Source: Nitrincola sp. A-D6
Lineage (GTDB): Bacteria > Pseudomonadota > Gammaproteobacteria > Pseudomonadales > Balneatricaceae
DNA length: 53,441 nucleotides
Assembly: GCF_000764495.1 (NCBI RefSeq)
Contig: NZ_JRLB01000112.1
Location: 7 to 53,447 of the forward strand
Direction: 5' to 3'
A program made the position numbers and the translations under genes. Below are positions 44,364 through 53,441 of the stretch, one piece after another (within the stretch, counting starts at the first letter, position 1; every line of letters starts with the position of its first letter). The notes below the pieces were generated by a model. It saw only the letters and a program-made list of their open reading frames with translations, was not told where the DNA came from and ran no database searches.

Positions 44364-45095
44364 TTAACGACTGCGTAATGGAATGCTGGAACTGGCCGCT
44401 GCATGCAACCCGCATTCACGGTTTTCAGGATTTTCCCACCACCAGCGACCGGCACGTACATCTTCCCCTACAGTAATAGAACGTGTGCAGGGGGCACAGC
44501 CTATGCTGGGATAGTGCTGGTCATGCAGTGCATTATAAGGTACATCAAAGTGTTTGATATATAGCCATATTTCAGTCTGAGTCCAGTCTGCCAGCGGGTT
44601 GAGCTTCTGCAAACCATTAGCCGCATCCCACTCGGAAAGTTCGACAGCATCACGGGTGACCGACTGCTCACGACGCAAGCCGGTAATCCAGGCCGCACGC
44701 CCTGCCAAAGCACGCTTAAGCGGTTCCAGCTTGCGCACACCGCAACAGCCTTTACGCAGCGCCTGGGATTCATAAAAGGCATTAATACCATGATCGCGTA
44801 CAAAAGCTTCTACAGCCGTGGCATCCGGGTAATAAACATCTACTTGCAATTGCGGATAACGCTCTGAGAATTTTGCCAATAACGTCAGGGTCTCTTCGGG
44901 TAAACGTCCGGTATCCAGTACAAATTGACCGATACCCGGCAGGTGCTGCGCCAGCAGGTCAGCCAGCACCATATCTTCAGCACCGAGACTGTTTGCCAGC
45001 ACCAGATTGCCCTGATATTGGTTTTCAGCTTGCTGCAACAAACTCACAGCCTGGGCTATTTTATCCTGCAACTGAGGTGTTAATACATCTGACAT
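44364..45095 (-). CDS. cysH: Adenylyl-sulfate reductase (CysH, APS-type)
   Basis: 243 residues. NSLGAEDMVLADLL (about 34-47) is the nucleotide-binding part; the Cys pairs KGCCGVRK and GCAPC are the [4Fe-4S] ligands that mark the APS-reducing subtype (not the PAPS form of E. coli). The C-terminal RECGLH holds the catalytic Cys. Product is sulfite for CysI. Confidence 0.95.
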   Translation of the reverse strand: MSDVLTPQLQDKIAQAVSLLQQAENQYQGNLVLANSLGAEDMVLADLLAQHLPGIGQFVLDTGRLPEETLTLLAKFSERYPQLQVDVYYPDATAVEAFVRDHGINAFYESQALRKGCCGVRKLEPLKRALAGRAAWITGLRREQSVTRDAVELSEWDAANGLQKLNPLADWTQTEIWLYIKHFDVPYNALHDQHYPSIGCAPCTRSITVGEDVRAGRWWWENPENRECGLHAAASSSIPLRSR

Positions 45096-45119
45096 ACTCT
45101 GTACCCTTTATTATACCCT

Positions 45120-45602
45120 TCAGGATTGACGGTAGATTGGACGGGGATCATCGGCGGCACCCTGATAACGCACGGAGATTTCAGTAAAGGCACTGAGCAT
45201 TTCCGGTTTGTATTTTTCATCGGCCAGAGCAAAGGCATTAAAGCCACAACGCTCCAGATAGCCCAACTGATCACGACCTATGTCGCCAACAGCCCGCAAC
45301 TCACCGGTATAACCCAATCGACGTAACTGCCTGGCCAGGCTATAACCACGGCCATCACGAAATACAGGAAATTCTATAGCGATCAGAGAGAGCCGTGAAA
45401 ACCAGGGCTGCAGATCTTCGGCGGCTTGTTCACCGTTGATCTGCACACCCAGATGTTCCGGCCTGGCATCAGCCGCTGGTTGCAGCAAAGCAAACGGGAC
45501 AAGCAGGTGTTTGATGGCGGTTGCCTGGAAATCTTCCGGTTGCTCCGGATTAACCAAGGTCCAGGTATTTTCGGCAGTTTGGCGATCAATGAGCAACGGC
45601 AT
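45120..45602 (-). CDS. DUF934 protein, sulfite-reduction accessory
   Basis: 160 residues from ATG 45602; the frame is open 9 codons further upstream. The start lies 17 bases inside the cysI gene, so it is coupled to it. RLSLIAIEFPVFRDGRGYSLARQLRRLGYTGELRAVGDIGRDQLGYLERCGFNAFAL is characteristic of DUF934, nearly always found between cysI and cysH; the function is not established, probably electron delivery or assembly for sulfite reductase. Confidence 0.9.
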   Translation of the reverse strand: MPLLIDRQTAENTWTLVNPEQPEDFQATAIKHLLVPFALLQPAADARPEHLGVQINGEQAAEDLQPWFSRLSLIAIEFPVFRDGRGYSLARQLRRLGYTGELRAVGDIGRDQLGYLERCGFNAFALADEKYKPEMLSAFTEISVRYQGAADDPRPIYRQS

Positions 45603-47244
45603 AAACTTTCTCCTTAAACGGGGCGACACCTACACGACGCACGGTATCCAGAAAGCGCTCTTCATCGTTACGCTGTTCTACATAGGTTTCCAGTATTTTA
45701 CGCAGCACAGCAGGCACTTCATCGGCCGCGACCGCTTTACCCAGTACCTTACCGAGTGAGGCATCTTCGCGGCCCGAACCACCTAAAGTGATCTGGTACC
45801 AGTCTTCACCCTTCTTATCGACACCCAGAATACCGATATGACCAACATGGTGATGACCACAGGCATTGATACAACCGGACATGTTTAGCTGAATATCGCC
45901 CAAATCGTAAAGGTAATCCAGATCTTCAAATTCAGTATTGATCGCATCGGCAATGTTCAGCGTTTTGGCATTGGCCAGCGCACAGAAATCAAACCCGGGG
46001 CAGACAATCATGTCGGTCAGGGTGTTGATGTTGGCACGCGCCAGGTTGTGTTCTGCCAGGGTTTGCCACACAGGATAGAGATCAGCTTTACGCACTTCAG
46101 CCAGCACCAGGTTCTGGTCATGGGTGGAGCGTATCTCGGCAAAGCTGTACTGCTCAGCCAGATCGGCCACCACATCCATCTGCAGATCGGTGATGTCGCC
46201 TGGCGCGCCCAGCAGTGGCTTTAACGACACCACAACGCTGCGATAACCGGATACTTTGTGCGCCCGGGTGTTACGCTCATACCAGACACGGAAATCGGTA
46301 TCCGCAGCCAGTTTTGCATCCAGATCGGCACAGCTGTCAGGCAGGGATTCATACGGATGTGGCACGAAGAACGCCTTCACCCGGTCAATCTCCTGCTGTG
46401 TCAGGGTCAGCTCTGTATCACGGGCATGCTGCCATTCGGCTTCCACCAGCTCACGGAAGGCATCAATGCCCAGTGACTCCACCAGAATTTTGATACGTGC
46501 CTTGTACTTGTTGTCACGACGGCCTTTGAGGTTATACACCCGCAGAATTGCATCCAGATAGGACAGCAGATCGGCTTTGGGTAAAAACTCACGGATCACT
46601 TTACCAATTACCGGAGTACGCCCCAGACCACCACCGACCAGCACTTCAAAACCGACTTCGCCCTGCGCATTACTGACCAGGTGCAGACCTATATCATGCA
46701 CCTGACTGGCGGCACGGTCTTCTTTGCTGCCGGTCACGGCAATTTTGAATTTACGTGGCAGGTAGGCAAACTCCGGATGCAGTGTTGACCACTGACGGAT
46801 AATTTCACACCAGGGACGTGGATCTTCCAGTTCATCGGCGTTAACACCGGCGAAGTGGTCCGTGGTGGTATTACGGATACAGTTACCGGACGTCTGAATG
46901 GCATGCATCTGCGCTTTTGCCAGCTCGGCGAGAATATCCGGCACCTCTTCCAGCTTGGGCCAGTTGAACTGAATATTGGTACGGGTGGTAAAGTGCCCAT
47001 AACCTCTGTCGTAGGTGCGGGCGATATGGGCTAACTTGCGCAACTGTGGTGAAGACATAAGTCCATACGGGATGGCTACGCGCAACATCGGTGCCTGACG
47101 CTGGATATACAAACCGTTCATCAGGCGCAAGGCCAGAAACTCATCATCAGATAAGTCCCCGGCCAGATAGCGGCGGGTCTGATCGCGGAACTGCTCAACA
47201 CGTTCATCGACGATTTGCTGATCGACGTTATTATACTGGTACAT
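45586..47244 (-). CDS. cysI: Sulfite reductase, siroheme hemoprotein (CysI)
   Basis: 552 residues. Reduces sulfite to sulfide using siroheme and a [4Fe-4S] cluster whose ligands are visible: VCPGFDFCALANAK and SGCINACGHHHVGH. RTNIQFNWPK and NCIRNTTTDHFAGV belong to the substrate pocket. This is the Pseudomonas/plant-like form that usually draws electrons from ferredoxin or a separate reductase; no flavoprotein CysJ is next to it. First gene of the cysI-DUF934-cysH-cysG run. Confidence 0.95.
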   Translation of the reverse strand: MYQYNNVDQQIVDERVEQFRDQTRRYLAGDLSDDEFLALRLMNGLYIQRQAPMLRVAIPYGLMSSPQLRKLAHIARTYDRGYGHFTTRTNIQFNWPKLEEVPDILAELAKAQMHAIQTSGNCIRNTTTDHFAGVNADELEDPRPWCEIIRQWSTLHPEFAYLPRKFKIAVTGSKEDRAASQVHDIGLHLVSNAQGEVGFEVLVGGGLGRTPVIGKVIREFLPKADLLSYLDAILRVYNLKGRRDNKYKARIKILVESLGIDAFRELVEAEWQHARDTELTLTQQEIDRVKAFFVPHPYESLPDSCADLDAKLAADTDFRVWYERNTRAHKVSGYRSVVVSLKPLLGAPGDITDLQMDVVADLAEQYSFAEIRSTHDQNLVLAEVRKADLYPVWQTLAEHNLARANINTLTDMIVCPGFDFCALANAKTLNIADAINTEFEDLDYLYDLGDIQLNMSGCINACGHHHVGHIGILGVDKKGEDWYQITLGGSGREDASLGKVLGKAVAADEVPAVLRKILETYVEQRNDEERFLDTVRRVGVAPFKEKVYAVAH

Positions 47245-47321
47245 GACTACTCTTTTCCCCTGATACCTGCATTGACACAGGCTTTTAACTAGGCAATTGA
47301 GGCGTAGTCTACTCCGAAACC

Positions 47322-47394
47322 ATTATAACTGAAAATACTGATTATGAATTTTGTTATAATTATATTGTCTTTTAAGACTAATCAGTCTCTGCAG
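47322..47394 (-). promoter_or_regulatory. AT-rich promoter region of cysI, after nirD
   Basis: On the minus strand TATAAT (47322-47327) lies about 78 bases before the cysI ATG. Upstream is very AT-rich (TTATAACAAAATTCATAATC), as expected for CysB-type activation; no clear -35. A small stem AGACT/AGTCT (47375-47388) after nirD may be a weak terminator. Confidence 0.45.
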
Positions 47395-47760
47395 TTAATC
47401 CTGTGATGTAAAGCCAGCTATTTCCACCTGTCCAGCGTGCAGCCTGACCGGCCAGCAGGCCACACTGACCTGCGGATCTTCCAGGCAAACACCATTATCC
47501 AGACGAAAATGCTGTTTGTAGAGTGGCGAGGCCACCGACCAGGCCCCCTCTATTTCACACAGGATGCCATGCGCCAGCACATCGGCACCGGAAAAAGGAT
47601 CGGTGTGCGACAGCGCATAGCATTCTATCTGCTGCCCCGGCAACCAGAAAATCGCCACCGGTTGCCCATTGATAATAACGGCAACACCGGCACCGGCAAC
47701 CAGATCATCCAGGTGGCAAACCGGCATCCATTCAGAGTCGATAGACATAGCTGAGTTCAT
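47395..47760 (-). CDS. nirD: Assimilatory nitrite reductase small subunit (NirD-like)
   Basis: 121 residues from ATG 47760, which overlaps the nirB stop (ATGA) and has GAGGAG 8 bases upstream; an ATG two codons earlier is possible. Rieske-like fold (VCHLDDLVAGAGVAVIING ... CYALSHTDPFSGADVLAHGI ... YKQHFRLDNGVCLEDPQV) without the Rieske ligands, as usual for NirD. Works with NirB. Confidence 0.92.
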   Translation of the reverse strand: MNSAMSIDSEWMPVCHLDDLVAGAGVAVIINGQPVAIFWLPGQQIECYALSHTDPFSGADVLAHGILCEIEGAWSVASPLYKQHFRLDNGVCLEDPQVSVACWPVRLHAGQVEIAGFTSQD

Positions 47761-50276
47761 ACACATTCCTCCTCGGTCACATCACGCGCTGGTATCAACT
47801 GACCACGCTCTTCAATAACCGCAATTCGTGCCCGACGCGGCTCCGCTGCATTCACATAGCTACGGAAACGTTTACGCTTGCCAGGGTCCTGCAAGGCGGT
47901 TTTCCATTCGCACTGATAGCTATCCACCACATGCTGCATGCGGGTTTCCAGTTCAGCACCCAGCCCCAGGCTGTCATCTATCACCACATCACGCAGGTAG
48001 CCCAAGCCCCCTTCGAGGTTTTCCATCCAGACCGAGGTGCGCTGCAGACGATCGGCGGTGTAGATGTAAAACATCAGCACCCGGTCGATATAGCGTATCA
48101 GGGTGGCATCATCCAGATCAGTGGCAAACAGATCGGCGTGGCGGGGTTTCATCCCCCCGTTGCCACACACAAACAGGTTCCAGCCCTTCTCGGTTGCAAT
48201 CACACCGATATCCTTGCTCTGCGCTTCGGCGCATTCACGGGTACAGCCAGACACTGCCATTTTCACCTTGTGCGGCGTACGCAGCCCCTTGTAGCGATTT
48301 TCCAGCTGTATCGCCATGCTCATACTGTCCTGCACGCCATAGCGGCACCAGGTATCGCCAATACAGGACTTGACCGTACGCAGGGACTTGCCATAGGCAT
48401 GGCCTGTCTCGAAGCCGGCCGCTATCAACTCTTCCCAGATCAACGGCAGCTCATCCAGAGTGGCACCAAACAGATCGATACGCTGCCCACCGGTAATTTT
48501 GGTGTAGAGATTATATTTTTTTACCCACCTCACCGATGCTGATCAGCATCGTCGGGGTAATTTCGCCACCGGGAATACGCGGTACAACAGAATAGGTCCC
48601 GTTTTTTTGCATATTCGCCATAAAGGTATCGTTGGTATCCTGCAGCGCCACATGTGCAGTTTCATGCACATGGTCATTCCAGACACTGGCCAGAATCGAA
48701 GCCACCGCCGGTTTACAAATCTCGCAACCACCGCCCTGTCCATAACGGCTGATCAGTTCAGCAAAGGTTTTGATCTCTTCAACTCTGACCAGATGAAACA
48801 GTTCCTGGCGGGTGTAGCCAAAGTGTTCGCAGATAGATTTATCGACATGCACGCCGCGTTTTTCCAACTCGGCTTCAAGTACATTTTTAACCATAGCGGC
48901 ACACCCACCACAGCCGGTAGCCGCTTTAGTGCTGCCTTTCAGGTCAGCCATGAACACAGCACCATCATTCATCGCTTCACAGATATCACCCTTGGTAACG
49001 TTATGGCAGGAACAGATGGTGGCCTCGTAGGGCAGCGCGTCAGCGCCCAGCCCAGGCGTATCCTGGCCGGTGGATGGCAGGATCAGGGCTTCCGGGTACT
49101 CTGGCAGCTCTATACCGTTCAAGGCGAACTGCAGCAGGGTATCGTAGTAGCTATTATCGCCAACCAGAATCGCACCGATCAGGTGTTTGCCATCTGGTGA
49201 CACCACCAGGCGCCGATAGACACCCACCAATTCATCGGAATAACGGTAATTCAGTGCACCCGGAGTGGTTCCATGGGTATCACCGATGGAACCAACATCC
49301 ACCCCCAGTAATTTCAGCTTGGTGGACATATCCGCGCCAGTAAAACTGCTTTTAGCATCCCCTGTGAGGTCTGATACCGCCGCTCGGGCCATGGTGTAAC
49401 CGGGTGCGACTAACCCGAACAGTTGCTTTTGCCACAGCGCACATTCACCTATGGCATAAATATCTGCATCACTGGTTTTACACTGGTTATCGATCACTAT
49501 GCCGCCACGCTCACCCAATTCTAGACCGGCCTGAGCCGCCAGGCTATCCTGGGGGCGAATACCTGCAGAAAACACGATCAGATCGGTTTCCAGCCAGGTT
49601 TCATCACTGAAACACATGCGCAAGCGCTGCTCATCACCCGGCACTATTTCACGGGTCGCTTTTTCGGTATGCACCTGAACACCCAGATCTTCGATTTTGC
49701 GGCGTAACAACTGCGCCGCTTCTGCGTCCAGCTGAACTGGCATAAGCCGCGGTGCGAATTCTACGACATGCGCTTCCAGTCCGAGTTTTTTCAGTGCGTT
49801 CGCCGCCTCAAGACCCAGCAGCCCTCCCCCCACCACAACACCACGGTCGCCCCCTTGGCACTCTCACGAATCGCATCCAGATCATCCAGCGTGCGGTACA
49901 CCAGACAGTGATCCTGTTCGCGTCCCGGAATTGGCGGTACAAAGGGATAAGATCCGGTTGCCAGCACCAGTTTATCGTAGCCAAACTCACCTGTGGCGGT
50001 TGTCACCTTGCGAGCCGCCCGATCGATACTCAACACCGGCTGGTTCAGGTGCAGGTTAATCCCATCGCGGCTGTAAAAATCAGCGTCACCCAGTTGCAGG
50101 TGAGCGGCACTTTCGGCCTCAAAATACTCGGACAGATGCACACGGTCATAAGCGGGGTGCTTTTCTCCAGCAAAAACCTGCAGCTGAAATTCATCAGCAC
50201 TATCCGATGCCATCAACTGTTCGGCAAAGTGGTGGCCGACCATGCCATTACCGATGACTAAGAGTTGTTTTTTCAT
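47757..50276 (-). CDS. nirB: Assimilatory NADH-nitrite reductase large subunit NirB (two indels)
   Basis: About 839 residues after two corrections: one G missing near 49838-49842 (TVV-VVGGGLLGLEAANAL) and one extra base in the T7 run 48516-48522 (EVGKK-YNLYTKITGG). FAD/NAD domain starts MKKQLLVIGNGMVGHHFAEQL; a BFD-like [2Fe-2S] domain follows (CSCHNVTKGDICEAM, ATGCGGCA); then the sulfite/nitrite reductase domain with siroheme/[4Fe-4S] ligands CIGDTWC and CTREC (AEAQSKDIGVIA). Reduces nitrite to ammonium with NADH. Between nrtD and nirD. Confidence 0.93.
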
Positions 50277-50324
50277 TGTTAAACCTCTATTTGGTTTGCT
50301 CTGCTCACGCCGGACAAGGACCTA

Positions 50325-51187
50325 TCAGGCCGTTGCTGCTTTTTTAGTCAGACGGGGAGTCTCTACAGGTTCTGTTTTTTGGCTGGTTGACGATAACGCC
50401 TCTACCTTGCGCTGCTTTTCATACAGAAAGCGCAATACTTCATGACGGCAATGATTGTATTTGGCGTTATCAGCCATCTGAATCCGGTCTCTGGGTCTGG
50501 GTAGGTCAACATCCAGAATTTCCCCGATGGTTGCCGAAGGGCCATTGGTCATCATCACAATACGATCTGACAGCAAAACCGCTTCATCAACATCATGGGT
50601 AATCATTATGACGGTGTTCTTCAGTTCAGCATGAATTTCCATGACGGAATCCTGTAAATGCGCACGGGTGAGTGCATCCAGTGCGCCAAAGGGCTCATCC
50701 ATTAGCAACACTTGTGCTCCATCGCCAAGGCACGCGCAATACCAACTCGCTGTTTCATCCCACCTGAAATTTCATCCGGACGCTTATGCATGGCATCAGT
50801 CATATGTACAAGCTCCAGGTTGTACTCAATCCACTGCTTCATTTCTTTACGGCTTTTATTGCCTTTGAACACTTGCTTAACGGCAAGCTCAACATTTTGG
50901 TAACAGCTCATCCAGGGCATCAGGGAATGATTTTGAAATACCACGGCCCTTTCTGGTCCGGGTTCATTCACTTCTCGTCCATTAAGCAAAACACCGCCTG
51001 ATGTGGCTTTATGTAAACCAGCAACCAGATTGAGAACGGTCGATTTACCACAACCCGAGTGACCGATAATGCTGACAAACTCACCTTTATCGATAGTAAG
51101 GTCTACATCTTTAAGTGCGCAGAAAGTTCCGTTTGCAGTTGGAAATTCCATACCAATTTTGGATAAAGCCAGCTGTTTTTGTTTCAT
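50325..51187 (-). CDS. nrtD: Nitrate ABC transporter ATP-binding protein (one frameshift)
   Basis: About 287 residues after restoring one G near 50711-50713 (ALAMEHK-VLLMDEPFGALDALT), which rebuilds Walker B. Walker A GHSGCGKS, signature ISGGMKQRVGIARAL, H-loop ITHDVDEAVLLSD. ATG at 51187 has GAGG 8 bases upstream; earlier ATG/GTG codons lie inside that site. Powers nitrate/nitrite uptake with NrtB. C-terminal tail (KKAATA) is short, without the regulatory domain of NrtC. Confidence 0.92.
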
Positions 51188-51202
51188 AATCATCACCTCA
51201 AT

Positions 51203-52189
51203 TCAACGAGCTACTGTGCTTTTATCCCAGTTAGCCCATTTCTGAATGAACAACATTGCTCTATCCAGTAAAAAACCAATAACGCCGATAACCAACACAG
51301 CCACACAAATTCTACTCAGGGAGCTGGAAGAGCCATTCTGAAACTCATCCCATACAAACTTTCCCAGCCCAGGGCTTTGCGCCAGCATTTCTGCAGCAAT
51401 CAGAACCATCCAGGCAATGCCTAAAGACAGACGCAAACCCGTAAACATCATGGGAATTGCCGACGGAATAACGACCTTAATGACATAGGTAAGCCAGCCT
51501 AACCTTAAAACTTTGCTGACATTTTTCAGATCCTGATTAACGCTACCCACACCTACCGAGGTATTAACCAGGGTGGGCCATAATGAGCACAGGGTTACGG
51601 TAATCATTGAAACCAGGAAGGCGCGTGAAAAAATGGGTTCATCACTCACATAAACTGCACTAACCACCAGGGTCACCAAAGGCAGCCAGGCCAAGGGTGA
51701 GACAGGCTTAAATATTTGAATGATTGGATTTATGGCATTATAAATATGCTTGTTTAATCCGATAATAATGCCTAGCGGGATAGCAATGAGTGTTGCCAGA
51801 AAAAAGCCACTCAAAACGGTCCAAAGACTTGTGAGTATTTGATCGAAAAAAGTAACCCGGCCATTAAAATCACGCCAGCTAACATCAGCTTCAGGATTTT
51901 TCTGTAACATTGCCGTATTTCTTTGCTCTTGGCGATCATAGAAAGCCTGTTCCCGCTGCATCTCATGCTGATGTTCATCAACCAGATTATTCCACTGCTC
52001 AACCACCTGCATAGGACCTGGAAAGGTACCCAACGACGTGTTAATTTGCTGGGCACCCAATTGCCATAATACCAGGAACACGGCCAGACCTATGGCTGGA
52101 AACAAACTGGCCAAGGTCAGGTCTCGCAGTTTTTGACCACTCCACTCTTTAGGATTAGCCAGTTTTAATTTAATCAGAACAGCACTCAT
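51203..52189 (-). CDS. nrtB: Nitrate ABC transporter permease
   Basis: 328 residues from ATG 52189, preceded by AAGGTG; an ATG three codons earlier opens the same frame. A first membrane segment at about 30-50, then a long hydrophilic loop (EQWNNLVDEHQHEMQREQAFYDRQEQ), then five more segments. Permease motif with EAA-like loop (RLGWLTYVIKVVIPSAIPMMFTGLRLSLGIAWMVLIAAEML). Nitrate/sulfonate permease family; nitrate is inferred from the neighbours. Confidence 0.92.
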   Translation of the reverse strand: MSAVLIKLKLANPKEWSGQKLRDLTLASLFPAIGLAVFLVLWQLGAQQINTSLGTFPGPMQVVEQWNNLVDEHQHEMQREQAFYDRQEQRNTAMLQKNPEADVSWRDFNGRVTFFDQILTSLWTVLSGFFLATLIAIPLGIIIGLNKHIYNAINPIIQIFKPVSPLAWLPLVTLVVSAVYVSDEPIFSRAFLVSMITVTLCSLWPTLVNTSVGVGSVNQDLKNVSKVLRLGWLTYVIKVVIPSAIPMMFTGLRLSLGIAWMVLIAAEMLAQSPGLGKFVWDEFQNGSSSSLSRICVAVLVIGVIGFLLDRAMLFIQKWANWDKSTVAR

Positions 52190-52218
52190 AGCATTCACCT
52201 TAAATTATCCATTAACAC

Positions 52219-53441
52219 TTAGGGTGTTTCATTATTCTTTAAGCCAATAGGAAACTGGTTTAGATACTGATTCGGTTGATGCGCATCAAATGTAAACTTG
52301 TCGATAAACGTAGTGTGATCAACAGAGCGGAAACCATCTTCGATGGTAAAGTCCGGGAAATCTTCAGCCTGTAGCAGGCCCTCAGCAATCAAGGATTCAG
52401 CGGCGGCTTGATAAACCTCGGGTAAAAAGACTTTTTTAGCCATGTCCATATACCATTCATTGGACTTGGCTTCAGGCAGTTGCCCCCAACGACGCATCTG
52501 AGTTAAATACCAGATCGCATCGGAATAGTAGGGATAGGTTGCGTTATAACGAAAAAAGACATTGTAATCGGGTGCAGGACGGACATCCCCTTTTTCAAAT
52601 TCGAAAACCCCCGTCATACTGTTTGCAATCACTTCATAATCAGCGCCTACATAGTAGCTATTAGAGATAATTTCAGCCGCTTCTCGACGGTTCTCGTTAT
52701 TATTCTCATCCAACCAGTGACCCGCACGAATCAGTGCTTTAACTACCCGCAGATGGGTATTGGGATTTTCTTCAGCCCATTCGTTACTCACGCCGAACAC
52801 TTTCTCGGCAATGTTGTTACGTATGTCATAATCGGTAATAACCGGAACGCCGATATCGCGAAATACAGCCTGTTGATTCCAGGGCTCACCTACGCAATAC
52901 CCATGGATAGTGCCAGCATCCAACGTAGCTGGCATTTGCGGAGGTGGTGTTACAGAAATGTGCACATCAGCATTTAATGTACCTGCGGTATCGTCGCGTT
53001 GAGGCGCGTAATATCCGGGATGAATTCCCCCTGCAGCCAGCCAGTAACGTAACTCATAGTTATGGGTTGAAACCGGATAGACCATACCCAGATTAAAATT
53101 TTGCCCCTTGGTATTAAATGCTTTAATTGCAGTTTGCAAATGCTCAGCACTGATCGGATGCACCGGGTTATTGGACGCATCAACAGGAATGGTTGGGCGC
53201 ATCATCTCCCAGACATCTTTGGAGACGGTGCAGGCATTACCGTTCAGATCCATGGTAAAGGCCGTCACGATATGCGCTTCGGTACCAAAACCGACTGTTG
53301 CACCCAGAGGTTGACCTGCCAGCATGTGAGCGCCGTCAAGTCGCCCATCAATGACCCCATCCAGCAGAACACGCCAGTTGGATTGTGCTTCCAATTGAAC
53401 ATAAAGACCTTCATCTTCAAAAAAGCCTTTTTCGTAGGCAA
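52219..53441 (-). CDS. nrtA: Nitrate-binding ABC transporter protein NrtA (N-terminus cut by window)
   Basis: About 407 C-terminal residues; the frame is open to the window edge (AYEKGFFEDEGLYVQ). DGRLDGAHMLAGQPLGATVG, TIHGYCVGEPWNQQAV and AIWYLTQMRRWGQLPE are hallmarks of the NrtA/NasF/CmpA family. Periplasmic nitrate/nitrite capture. First visible gene of the nrtABD-nirBD operon; any regulatory leader lies outside. Confidence 0.92.
   Translation of the reverse strand, partial: AYEKGFFEDEGLYVQLEAQSNWRVLLDGVIDGRLDGAHMLAGQPLGATVGFGTEAHIVTAFTMDLNGNACTVSKDVWEMMRPTIPVDASNNPVHPISAEHLQTAIKAFNTKGQNFNLGMVYPVSTHNYELRYWLAAGGIHPGYYAPQRDDTAGTLNADVHISVTPPPQMPATLDAGTIHGYCVGEPWNQQAVFRDIGVPVITDYDIRNNIAEKVFGVSNEWAEENPNTHLRVVKALIRAGHWLDENNNENRREAAEIISNSYYVGADYEVIANSMTGVFEFEKGDVRPAPDYNVFFRYNATYPYYSDAIWYLTQMRRWGQLPEAKSNEWYMDMAKKVFLPEVYQAAAESLIAEGLLQAEDFPDFTIEDGFRSVDHTTFIDKFTFDAHQPNQYLNQFPIGLKNNETP

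Noticed and set aside
48607-49200. 197-codon open frame antisense to nirB
   Set aside because: Lies entirely opposite the conserved nirB coding sequence; shadow.
1-53441. CRISPR arrays, tRNA or rRNA genes, insertion sequences, prophage
   Set aside because: Looked for regular repeats, cloverleaf-like segments and transposase or integrase motifs on both strands and found none convincing.

Overview
The window looks like a chromosomal segment of a free-living, probably marine or brackish gammaproteobacterium of the Pseudomonadales/Oceanospirillales type. This is inferred from protein families and gene order (for example tal, STAS protein, PP2C regulator and mlaA kept together as I recall them from Pseudomonas). 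No rRNA, tRNA, CRISPR array, insertion sequence or phage gene was seen. The species cannot be named from the sequence alone.

Layout. 1-1758 (- strand) carries ubiV (cut by the window edge) and ubiU, for oxygen-independent ubiquinone hydroxylation, with a possible FNR site upstream. 1879-4030 (-) is a small inner-membrane/periplasmic set built around a PepSY-TM protein, probably for siderophore iron reduction. 4233-21497 (-) is the most striking part: four complete cell-surface signalling cassettes in tandem. Each reads ECF sigma factor, then FecR-type anti-sigma regulator, then TonB-dependent receptor with an STN signalling domain, and each has its own Fur box. I call them a (4233-8401), b (8506-12618), c (13164-17254) and d (17419-21497). 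Receptors b and c share nearly the same plug and barrel but have different STN domains. A fused VapB-VapC relic (12765-13052, +) sits between b and c.

21775-28649 holds three cyclic-di-GMP genes (an EAL protein, an NTF2-PAS-GGDEF protein and a 7TMR-DISM/EAL protein) with an unusual CDF-type transporter between them. 28636-36414 is a mixed accessory stretch: AraC regulator and LysE exporter, arfB, a glutathione-transferase-like gene, a PLPA-CTERM protein, a D-2-hydroxyacid dehydrogenase, a DUF4124 protein, a methyltransferase, and an AbiEi/AbiEii toxin-antitoxin pair with a palindromic operator. 36746-42906 is core: dusA, tal, a STAS/PP2C partner-switching pair, mlaA, pyrC and a GIY-YIG protein. 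42944-53441 (-) joins sulfate and nitrate assimilation: nrtA (cut), nrtB, nrtD, nirB and nirD, then cysI, a DUF934 gene, cysH and cysG. The shared logic is siroheme: CysG makes it, CysI and NirB use it.

Data quality matters for reading this window. Ten otherwise well-conserved genes are broken by fifteen single-base indels, mostly one base missing from a short G or C run, and every gene returns to a normal length and frame when the base is restored. I treat these as likely sequencing errors rather than pseudogenes and give full-length coordinates.
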